Below, one piece after another: positions 5,696 to 11,887 of a DNA stretch of 11,887 nucleotides. The position numbers were made by a program, and so were the translations under genes. The stretch covers positions 1 to 11,887 of the forward strand of contig PIVQ01000159.1 of assembly GCA_003354055.1 (NCBI GenBank), given 5' to 3'. Source of the DNA: Desulfobacteraceae bacterium (lineage in GTDB: Bacteria; Desulfobacterota; Desulfobacteria; Desulfobacterales; Desulfobacteraceae). The notes under the pieces were generated by a model, which had not been told where the DNA came from, did not search any database, and saw only the letters and a list, made by a program, of their open reading frames with translations. Each line of letters begins with the position of its first letter. Position 1 is the stretch's first letter.

Positions 5696-6130
5696 TCAAC
5701 TATTTTTCAAAACCGATAAAAATTTCCGGTATGTTTTTGTCAGCCGTGCGTTGAATATTCCGGCTAACCGCCTGAAAACCACATTTCCGATTTCAGGATT
5801 TTCATCAAAGATTCTGTGCAGGCTTCTTGTTGGAATTTTCAAAACCTTGACATCTGTTTTACAAACGGCCGTTGCCGTATATTTGCTATTTTCAACAAGG
5901 CTCGACCATCCGAAAATATCGCTTCGTTCAGTGATACTGTAAATAAACGTATCTTCGTCTATTAAAAGATCGGCTATCCCCTCTTCCATGATATATAACT
6001 CTCTGGCTTTTTCTCCCTCTTTAAACAGTATCGTACCATCGACATATAATTTTTCCTCACAAATATCAGCAATTTTGTCCATGACACTAAAGTCTAAGCC
6101 GTTAAAAAGATCGGATTCGGTAATATGCAT
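5696..6130 (-). CDS. Stand-alone cyclic-nucleotide-binding-fold protein (no HTH)
   Basis: The 144-residue product is a single cNMP-binding beta-roll plus terminal helices. The order is an N-terminal helix (DLFNGLDFSVMDKIADIC), the barrel with ILFKEGEKARELYIMEEG (34-51), SDIFGWSSL (70-78) and the C-helix region (103-140). Unlike CRP/FNR regulators it ends without a DNA-binding domain, so it probably signals to another protein. The phosphate-binding cassette is unusual: the G-E-L and R-S/T-A elements of CRP are replaced by FGWSSL (73-78) and YTA (84-86), so the key Arg and Glu are missing and classical cAMP binding is doubtful. The ribosome binding site is GGAGGGG just before ATG 6130. It diverges from the CoA-transferase-GNAT gene across about 420 bases. 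Confidence 0.85.
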   Translation of the reverse strand: MHITESDLFNGLDFSVMDKIADICEEKLYVDGTILFKEGEKARELYIMEEGIADLLIDEDTFIYSITERSDIFGWSSLVENSKYTATAVCKTDVKVLKIPTRSLHRIFDENPEIGNVVFRRLAGIFNARLTKTYRKFLSVLKNS

Positions 6131-6150
6131 TTGTCCCCTCCCTCTAAAAA

Positions 6151-6179
6151 TTAATATCCAAAGAGAGCCCCCGGTTCAA
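6151..6179 (-). promoter_or_regulatory. Promoter of the cNMP-fold gene
   Basis: On the minus strand TTGAAC (6174-6179) and TATTAA (6151-6156) are 17 bases apart. The position gives a leader of about 15-20 nt before the ribosome binding site and start codon. The matches are moderate, 4 of 6 at each box. Confidence 0.42.
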
Positions 6180-6535
6180 CCGATTTACACCGAAACGCGA
6201 TTATCAGCAAAACGATGCGCTGCAACAATCAATGCGGGAGATGTTCAGTCCATTTTTCTTCACAGGGATCAATTGGAGATTTTCTTTAACAAAAAGCTTT
6301 GAGGAAGTAGTGGGGGCAGTTGGTCAGTTAAGCGAGAAAAGGCTTTAGAGTTTTGCATTTCATTTTCCGGGAAACTCTGTATCTAAATCTACACACCTCC
6401 GGAAAAAATGTAAACTTCAATTTCGAATTGTCTGCATGAAAAATACCTGTGCATTTGAAATATCCTGTTTTTCCTGTACTTTGGGCTGAATATGGTTAAT
6501 AATCGGCCCTGCGCATTTATCTCAATTGATCTGGC
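6180..6535. other. Divergent regulatory region with overlapping inverted repeats
   Basis: No gene is seen. Two overlapping dyads stand out: AGAGTTT/AAACTCT (6347-6353 and 6372-6378) and TTTTCCGG/CCGGAAAA (6363-6370 and 6399-6406). They cannot form together as hairpins in one RNA. They lie about 140-200 bases ahead of the CoA-transferase-GNAT start and could be operators or a leader structure. No clear plus-strand sigma-70 or sigma-54 promoter was recognised. Confidence 0.35.
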
Positions 6536-6547
6536 AGGAGAAGAGGT

Positions 6548-8404
6548 ATGGATTTAAAGGAACTTTGTCCGGAGAAGCTGCTCACCCCAGAAGAAAGCGT
6601 TAAAAAGATTCACAACGGGTCCAGGGTTTTTATCGGCACCGGATGCGGTGAACCTCAGCAGTTGATCAGGGCCATGATCGAAAACAAATCCATCCAGGAT
6701 ATCATCATCTACCAGATGCTTTCCGCCACCCTTTCCGAATATGTAAATGATGAAAATTTTCTATCCCGGTTTTCCATAAAGCTGTTTTTTATCTCCCTTC
6801 TCATGCGACAGTTTGCCTTTGAAGGAAAGCTTGATTATATCCCGGTTTACCTGTCCCAGATCCCTAAAATTTTCAAGGATAATGAAATCGGCCTGGACTT
6901 TGCGCTGATCCAGGTCTGCCCGCCGGATGAACACGGGTATTGCTCATTGGGCATCTCCGTGGATATTACCCTGTCAGGGATGAAAAATGCCAATGTGGTA
7001 ATTGCCCAGGTCAATCCCAATATGCCCAGAACCTGGGGCGATTCACTGGTTCACATTGATGAGCTTGACTATCTTGTGGAATATAAGGAACCCCTGCTGG
7101 AATCCCTGCCGGAGACCAAAAACCGGAAAGTCATCGAGCGTATCGGCCATTATGTCAATATGCTGGTGGATGACGGTGCCACCCTTCAGATCGGTTTCGG
7201 ACATCTGCCGGATGCGGTTATGCCCTATTTGGCGGATAAAAAGGATCTGGGCATCCATACCCAGGTTATCACGGACGGACTGCTGCCCCTGCTCCGGAAG
7301 AAGGCCATTACCAACAGAAAGAAAAATTATCTCCAGGACCGTGCAGTAACCTCTCTTTGTATGGGATCCCGGGAGTTGTACGATTTTGTTAACGATAACC
7401 CCATGTTCTACTTCCGGTCTTCGGAATTTGTAAACGATCCCAATGTCATTGCAAAAAACGATAATTTCATATCCATCAGTTCTGCCCTGGAAGTGGATCT
7501 TACCGGCCAGATCTGTACAGATTCCAAAGGATATCTTTTTTACAGCGGTATCGGGGATCAGGTGGACTTTATTCGGGGGTCATCCATGTCCAAGGGTGGA
7601 TTTTCAATTGTGATCATCCCCTCAACCGCCCAGAACGGGAAGGTATCCAGGATTGTCCCCCATTTGAGTGAAGGGGCGGGTGTGGCCACCACCCGCGGTG
7701 ACATTGATATCATTGTCACGGAGTACGGGATTGCTGAAATCGGGCGGAAAAGCATTTCCCAGCGGGTCATGGAACTGGCCCAGATTGCCCACCCCAAATT
7801 CAGAAACGATTTGATCGAGCAGGCCAAGCAACGGCATTATATTTTCGGGGACCAGCTACCCCCCTCAAGCCAGGATCTTCTGTTTCTGGATTCCTACAAT
7901 GAGATCATGACCCTGCCCAATAGAAAAAGCCTTGAGGTAAGGCCTTTGCTGCCGTCGGATGAGTTTGAATCCAGGCACTTTTATTATTCCCTCCAGGAAG
8001 ATTCCATCTATTACCGCTTCTTTAACAAGCGCAAGGTTTTTTCCAGAAAAATGCTCCAGCAACAGTGGGCTGCGGTGGATTACAAACGGAACATGAGTCT
8101 GATTGCCCTCATGCAGATGGGAAAGCGCAAACAGATCGTTGCCATCGGTTCTTACGCCGAAGCGGGAGAAGACGCAGCGGAGGTGGCCTTTCTGGTCAGA
8201 GAAGACCTCCACGGCCAGGGCATCGGCACGTTTCTTTTAACTGCGCTTGAAAAAATAGCCCGGGAAAACAATTATACCCGGTTTCTTGCCACGGTATTGG
8301 CAGAAAATGAAAAGATGCTCTACGTGTTCCAGAAAAAATATCCTGACGCAAAGTTCATCCGCAGCGGAACAGGGGAGGTAGAAGTACAAATGCCCTTTTC
8401 CTGA
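6548..8404 (+). CDS. Acetyl-CoA hydrolase/CoA-transferase fused to a C-terminal GNAT acetyltransferase
   Basis: The product is 618 residues with two domains. Residues 1 to about 455 are the 4-hydroxybutyrate CoA-transferase/acetyl-CoA hydrolase fold. Visible motifs are GSRVFIGTGCGEPQ, CPPDEHGYCSLG, TLQIGFGHLPDAV (209-221), YSGIGDQVDFIRGSS and VTEYGIAEI. Residues about 463-618 are a GNAT domain with the acetyl-CoA loop HGQGIG (555-560) and a final beta-strand pair. At residue 239 the motif GIHTQVITDG has Gln (CAG, 7262-7264) where the 4-hydroxybutyrate CoA-transferase family has the catalytic Glu (E238 in the Clostridium aminobutyricum enzyme, from memory). Transferase chemistry may therefore be lost, leaving a CoA-ester sensor for the GNAT part. 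AGGAG lies 7 nt before the ATG. It converges on the acyl-CoA synthetase with 41 bases between stops. Domain calls are firm; function and substrate are not. Confidence 0.9.
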   Translation: MDLKELCPEKLLTPEESVKKIHNGSRVFIGTGCGEPQQLIRAMIENKSIQDIIIYQMLSATLSEYVNDENFLSRFSIKLFFISLLMRQFAFEGKLDYIPVYLSQIPKIFKDNEIGLDFALIQVCPPDEHGYCSLGISVDITLSGMKNANVVIAQVNPNMPRTWGDSLVHIDELDYLVEYKEPLLESLPETKNRKVIERIGHYVNMLVDDGATLQIGFGHLPDAVMPYLADKKDLGIHTQVITDGLLPLLRKKAITNRKKNYLQDRAVTSLCMGSRELYDFVNDNPMFYFRSSEFVNDPNVIAKNDNFISISSALEVDLTGQICTDSKGYLFYSGIGDQVDFIRGSSMSKGGFSIVIIPSTAQNGKVSRIVPHLSEGAGVATTRGDIDIIVTEYGIAEIGRKSISQRVMELAQIAHPKFRNDLIEQAKQRHYIFGDQLPPSSQDLLFLDSYNEIMTLPNRKSLEVRPLLPSDEFESRHFYYSLQEDSIYYRFFNKRKVFSRKMLQQQWAAVDYKRNMSLIALMQMGKRKQIVAIGSYAEAGEDAAEVAFLVREDLHGQGIGTFLLTALEKIARENNYTRFLATVLAENEKMLYVFQKKYPDAKFIRSGTGEVEVQMPFS

Positions 8405-8445
8405 CACCTGAAAAGGGGCCGAGAAAAAGGGCAAAGGTTTCGGAT

Positions 8446-10206
8446 CTATTTATTCTTTGAACTGAGCTCCGGAAAATCCCAGTAAAAGTATTCTTTAATT
8501 TCGTCTTCATCATCCGTATCCATCCGGCTGACCTCATTTTCACGAAGTTCAATGCGGCGGATCTTGCCTGAAATCGTTTTGGGAACCTCCGTGACAAATT
8601 CAATGATTCTGGGAATCTTGAATTTTGCCAGAATATTCATGGTGTGCTTGAACAGATCCAGGGCAAGATCACGGTCGCCTGCATAGCCGGGGTTGAGGAT
8701 GACATAGGCCTTGACCAGCTGATACCTTCTCGGATCCGGTGCCCCGACGACGGCAGCCTCGGCAACTCCCGGATATTCAAGCAAGGCACTTTCCACCTCA
8801 AAGGGACCGATACGGTAATCAGACGACTTAATCACATCATCGGCCCGACCGACGAACCACCAGTATCCGTCCTGGTCAAAAGAGGCCCTGTCACCTGTAT
8901 AATAAAAATTATCCACAAACACGGCACTCATCTTTTCCGGGTTTCCAATATATTCGCTAAAGAGACCGATGGCTCTCCAATTGTTCAGCTTCACGACAAT
9001 ATGACCGACCTGATCCGGTTCTGTAATCTCATTTCCCTCATTATCAGCCAAAGCCACATCATACATAGGGGAAGGCATGCCAAAGGACCCGGCCCGCATA
9101 TTACCGGTCATCCATGGGGGATTACCGATCATGGCAGTGCATTCGGTCTGACCGTAAAAATCTCGGATTTCCGTGCCGGTATGAGTTTTCCACTGAGTGA
9201 TGACCTCGGGGTTCAAAGGTTCTCCGGCTGAAATAGACTGTCTTAAACAGGACAGGTCGTATTTATCCAGATCCATGTTCACAAACATGCGCCAGGCAGT
9301 GGGCGGCCCGCAGAAGGTGGTGACCTTGTTACCGGCAATGGCGTTGAGATAGGCATCACCGTCCAGGGTATCAAAACGGAAACCTGTAACTGTGGCACCG
9401 ACATTAAAGGGGACAAAAAAGGACGACCAGGCCCATTTGGCCCAGCCGGGGGCACTCAGGTTATGATGAATATCATCAGGCTGTACCCCGATCATCACGG
9501 TAGAGGACAGATGTCCGATTGGATAGGAGGCTGCGGTATGGCCGACCCGCTTGGGAAGCCCTGTGGTGCCGGAGGTAAAAAAGCAGAACAGGATCTCATC
9601 GGATGCGGTACGGGCTGCCTCAGACTGATCTGATTCGCCTTCAATGGCATCAAAGGAGGTCCATCCTTCTCTTTCTCCCAGAATAAGCTTCACTTTGGGG
9701 GAGATACCGGTTTCGGTAATGGCTTTTTCCAGTATGTCCACAGATGCCTCATCCGCCAGAACCACATCCGGCTTATAGGTCTCAAACCTGAACTCAAGCT
9801 CTCGGGATGTCATGGTGGTGGCAGTAGGCACAGTCACAATACCGGCCTTGATGCAGGCCAGGCTTGCAAACCAGACCTCAGGGCAGATTGGGGTCATCAT
9901 ATACATGTTGTCTTTGTGCCCAACCCCCTGGCCCGCCAGAAAATTAATCAGCTTATTGGCCTTCTGTGACATGGCAAGATATGAATAAGACCGGGTCTCA
10001 AGACTATGGATATCATGGTAAATCAAAGCGGTCTTGTCCGGTGTTTCCGCCACATGGATCTCTTCAAAAATTTCTTTGGCCCAGTTGAAGTGTGAGGGGA
10101 GTGTCATGGCATTCAGATTTTTAAAGAATGAGGTTGCATGGGCTTCCTTTTCTGAATCGTCTGGCATCTGGTTGATCTGGATGACGTCTTTGTAGAGCTC
10201 TTTCAT
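8446..10206 (-). CDS. AMP-forming acyl-CoA synthetase (ACSM/medium-chain type)
   Basis: The 586-residue product activates a carboxylic acid to its acyl-CoA through an acyl-AMP. Motifs in order: the ATP loop FFTSGTTGLPKRVGHT (209-224), DIHHNLSAPGWAKWAWSSFF (245-264) typical of the medium-chain/ACSM branch, YGQTE (351-355), YYTGD (435-439), GRADDVIKSSDYRIGPFEVE (453-472) and PKTISGKIRR (542-551) with the adenylation lysine Lys548. This lysine is the residue acetylated by Pat-type GNAT enzymes in related synthetases. An acidic tail (DTDDEDE) follows. Substrate (fatty, branched or aromatic acid) cannot be read. The frame is open to 10332, but ATG 10206 is chosen because AAGGAG is 12 nt upstream and the promoter lies just beyond; a residual doubt on the start remains. 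It converges on the CoA-transferase-GNAT gene and diverges from the Dus gene. Confidence 0.92.
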   Translation of the reverse strand: MKELYKDVIQINQMPDDSEKEAHATSFFKNLNAMTLPSHFNWAKEIFEEIHVAETPDKTALIYHDIHSLETRSYSYLAMSQKANKLINFLAGQGVGHKDNMYMMTPICPEVWFASLACIKAGIVTVPTATTMTSRELEFRFETYKPDVVLADEASVDILEKAITETGISPKVKLILGEREGWTSFDAIEGESDQSEAARTASDEILFCFFTSGTTGLPKRVGHTAASYPIGHLSSTVMIGVQPDDIHHNLSAPGWAKWAWSSFFVPFNVGATVTGFRFDTLDGDAYLNAIAGNKVTTFCGPPTAWRMFVNMDLDKYDLSCLRQSISAGEPLNPEVITQWKTHTGTEIRDFYGQTECTAMIGNPPWMTGNMRAGSFGMPSPMYDVALADNEGNEITEPDQVGHIVVKLNNWRAIGLFSEYIGNPEKMSAVFVDNFYYTGDRASFDQDGYWWFVGRADDVIKSSDYRIGPFEVESALLEYPGVAEAAVVGAPDPRRYQLVKAYVILNPGYAGDRDLALDLFKHTMNILAKFKIPRIIEFVTEVPKTISGKIRRIELRENEVSRMDTDDEDEIKEYFYWDFPELSSKNK

Positions 10207-10269
10207 ACCTTTAAAACACTCCTTGCAATCCGAATTGATGTTATGTATAGCTGGTCCAAAAATATTGAT

Positions 10270-10298
10270 TCTATAATGGATCACCCCTGGGTTGTCAA
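10270..10298 (-). promoter_or_regulatory. Strong sigma-70-type promoter of the acyl-CoA synthetase
   Basis: On the minus strand a perfect TTGACA (10293-10298) and TATAGA (10270-10275) are exactly 17 bases apart. The transcript would start near 10263, about 57 nt before ATG 10206. This also shows that the upstream extension of the synthetase frame to 10332 is not translated. A plus-strand TATAAT (10272-10277) overlaps the -10 box but lacks a matching -35, so it is only a weak candidate for the Dus gene. Confidence 0.68.
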
Positions 10299-10350
10299 AA
10301 TTTATTTTACCCGTTGCCGCCCGGGGGAACAAAAAAATAAGCAGAAACCC

Positions 10351-11334
10351 ATGACAAACAATACAATTACCTTGATTTTAGCTCCCCTCCAGGGATTCAC
10401 AGATGTGACCTTCAGAAATGTCTATACCGGGCATTTTTCAGGTATTGACGAGGCCCTCGCCCCCTTTATTTCAACCATGGGCCAGCAACGGCTCAAACCA
10501 TCCAGAATCCAGGATGTGGCTCCGGAACAAAACAAGGGCCTCTTTGTGGTTCCCCAGATTCTGGGAAATGTAGCCAAAGATTTCATATTTCTGGCCGACC
10601 ATCTGTATGAGATGGGCCATAAACAGGTGAACTGGAACCTGGGCTGTCCCCATTCCAAAATTGCAAAAAAGCATCGTGGATCCGGCCTTCTACTCTATCC
10701 TGAGAAAATCGATACCATCCTGTCAGAAATCATCCCGGAGATGAAACCGTCTCTCAGCGTAAAAATCCGATTGGGGCGGCGGAACAAGGATGAAATCAAT
10801 GACCTGCTCACTGTTTTCGATCGCCATCCGGTGGATGAAATCATTCTCCATCCTAGGACCGGTGAACAGATGTATACAGGCGGGGCTGACCTGGACGCCT
10901 TTGAAAAGGCCAGTCAGGCAAGCCGTCATAACTTTGTCTATAACGGGGATATTGTGGACATGGCATCCTATGAACGGGTCAGGACCCGATTCCCTCACAT
11001 TCAAAGGATCATGATCGGCAGGGGCATATTGTCCAACCCCTTTCTTGCCGAAGAAATCAAAGGCATTGACGCCGGGGATCAGCCCAAACGGCTGGAACGC
11101 CTCAGGGCCTTTCATGATGACCTGCTTGCAGGTTATGACAAGATCTTTTCGGGACCGGGACATCTTACCGGACGGATGAAGGGTTTCTGGACTTATCTCG
11201 GACCTTCCTTTGAGGGCCATAAAAAGCCGTTGAAAAAAATCCTCAAGGCCACAAGCCTTCCGGCCTATACAGATAGGGTAAATACATTTTTCGACCTGAA
11301 CCTGAAATTTAATCCGGGCCAGCCCCTTTTATAG
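10351..11334 (+). CDS. tRNA-dihydrouridine synthase (DusC-like)
   Basis: The 327-residue product is an FMN-dependent TIM barrel that reduces uridine to dihydrouridine in tRNA with NAD(P)H. Motifs seen: the opening ILAPLQGFTDVTFRNVY (9-25), NWNLGCPHSK (94-103) with the catalytic Cys99, SVKIRLG with Lys138, HPRTGEQMY with His167 and Arg169, NGDI, and the FMN-phosphate loop MIGRGIL. The C-terminal helical RNA-binding domain follows (about 230-327). Length and residue spacing match the DusC branch best. The frame is open upstream to 10243, but family members start close to the ILAP strand, so ATG 10351 is taken, even though its ribosome binding site is poor. It is divergent from the acyl-CoA synthetase and converges on the flavin oxidoreductase gene. 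A housekeeping role is expected. Confidence 0.9.
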   Translation: MTNNTITLILAPLQGFTDVTFRNVYTGHFSGIDEALAPFISTMGQQRLKPSRIQDVAPEQNKGLFVVPQILGNVAKDFIFLADHLYEMGHKQVNWNLGCPHSKIAKKHRGSGLLLYPEKIDTILSEIIPEMKPSLSVKIRLGRRNKDEINDLLTVFDRHPVDEIILHPRTGEQMYTGGADLDAFEKASQASRHNFVYNGDIVDMASYERVRTRFPHIQRIMIGRGILSNPFLAEEIKGIDAGDQPKRLERLRAFHDDLLAGYDKIFSGPGHLTGRMKGFWTYLGPSFEGHKKPLKKILKATSLPAYTDRVNTFFDLNLKFNPGQPLL

Positions 11335-11381
11335 TTAAGGGAACTGACCCGGAAGTAATTCAAACCGTTGAAGCGGTCAGA

Positions 11382-11887
11382 CTAAATTTCCATACCGGCC
11401 TGATATCCTGCATGAACCGCATCAAAGGCCATGGCAATCTGTGAGGCATCTCCGACCACCCTGTAATCAATGCCCATCTCCTTGACCATGGACTCCAGGG
11501 GATTGTACGGGGCGGAACCTGCCGCCACCACAACCGTATCTGCAGCCATATCCACCACATTGCCGTCCTGTTCAATTTCAAGACCTGTCTCCGTAATGCG
11601 GACCACTTTTCCGGCGGTCATGGATTCAACACCAAACCGTCCCATGTCCTGCATCATTCCCCACTTAGTGGACTTTCCGATATCTTTTCCGATCTTGTCG
11701 GTCATCTCGATCAGACAGATCTTTTTGCTACCCTGGGTTGCCATTTCAAACAGGGCTTCAGGTGTTTCAGCCTTGTTCACCAGGAGAAACTTCAGGGTTT
11801 CAGCAGACATGGTGCCTTTTTCCGCAAGAAAGAGAGCGGTTTCAACGCCAACGGCGCCGCCGCCCACAATGGCCACCCGCTTGCCTG
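11382..11887 (-). CDS. C-terminal part of an NADH:flavin oxidoreductase / 2,4-dienoyl-CoA reductase-like enzyme
   Basis: The frame is open through the right edge (GKRVAIVGGGAVGVETALF in frame at 11885-11829), so only about 168 C-terminal residues are present. It holds the NAD(P)-binding Rossmann start GGGAVG, the VVVAAGSAPYNPLES segment and the final GDASQIAMAFDAVHAGYQAG, which contacts FAD in the disulfide-reductase-like half of enoate reductases and dienoyl-CoA reductases. A stretch of about 30 residues (GTMSAETLKFLLVNKAE and on) sits between the first Rossmann helix and the second strand; I recall such an insert from some anaerobe enoate-reductase-like proteins. The missing N-terminus should be an OYE-like FMN barrel with an Fe-S cluster (inferred from the family). 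It may reduce an unsaturated acyl-CoA or enoate. It ends at TAG 11382, facing the Dus gene. Confidence 0.85.
   Translation of the reverse strand, partial: GKRVAIVGGGAVGVETALFLAEKGTMSAETLKFLLVNKAETPEALFEMATQGSKKICLIEMTDKIGKDIGKSTKWGMMQDMGRFGVESMTAGKVVRITETGLEIEQDGNVVDMAADTVVVAAGSAPYNPLESMVKEMGIDYRVVGDASQIAMAFDAVHAGYQAGMEI

Noticed and set aside
5595..5942. 115-codon plus-strand frame
   Set aside because: Mostly antisense to the cNMP-fold gene; no start signal.
8644..9231. 195-codon plus-strand frame
   Set aside because: Antisense shadow of the acyl-CoA synthetase.
10207..10332. N-terminal extension of the acyl-CoA synthetase to 10332
   Set aside because: The predicted promoter (10270-10298) lies inside it, so it would not be transcribed.
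1..11887. Mobile elements, CRISPR arrays, tRNA or rRNA genes
   Set aside because: No transposase, integrase, regular spaced repeats, tRNA cloverleaf or rRNA sequence was recognised on either strand.

Overview
The window looks like chromosome of an anaerobic, acyl-CoA-metabolising bacterium, most likely a sulfate reducer of the Desulfobacterota (Desulfobacteraceae-like). This is inference from gene content: an AMP-forming acyl-CoA synthetase, a CoA-transferase fused to a GNAT acetyltransferase, an enoate-reductase-type flavoprotein and a single-subunit MrpD-like antiporter. No rRNA, tRNA, CRISPR array, transposase or phage gene was seen.

Left part (1-2591): a minus-strand pair, a small excisionase/MerR-like helix-turn-helix gene followed after one base by a CPA-type cation:proton antiporter that runs off the left edge. 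A good sigma-70-type promoter precedes the pair. The regulator is split by an apparent -1 frameshift that falls exactly on a G GGA AAG heptamer. Divergent from it is a COG2403 P-loop protein related to cyclic 2,3-diphosphoglycerate synthetase.

Middle (2658-5695): a minus-strand operon of a 47-residue one-TM protein, an 81-residue two-TM protein and a 590-residue MrpD/NuoL-like ion-translocating subunit. In front of it is a leader with three mutually exclusive base pairings (4860-4951). Then come about 860 bases without a convincing gene but with much symmetry: a large inverted repeat, two tandem TGACCT-type operators 18 bp apart, a hairpin and a perfect 28-bp palindrome.

Right part (5696-11887): a stand-alone cyclic-nucleotide-binding-fold protein (minus), diverging from a CoA-transferase-GNAT fusion (plus), which converges on an AMP-forming acyl-CoA synthetase (minus). 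Next are a DusC-like tRNA-dihydrouridine synthase (plus) and the C-terminal part of an NADH:flavin oxidoreductase/2,4-dienoyl-CoA reductase-type enzyme (minus) that runs off the right edge.

The best candidate for an undescribed system is the cNMP-fold / CoA-transferase-GNAT / acyl-CoA synthetase trio. It resembles a dispersed form of the protein acetyltransferase (Pat) control of acyl-CoA synthetases. The CoA-transferase domain appears to have Gln where family members have the catalytic Glu. The second candidate is the structured leader of the MrpD-like operon.
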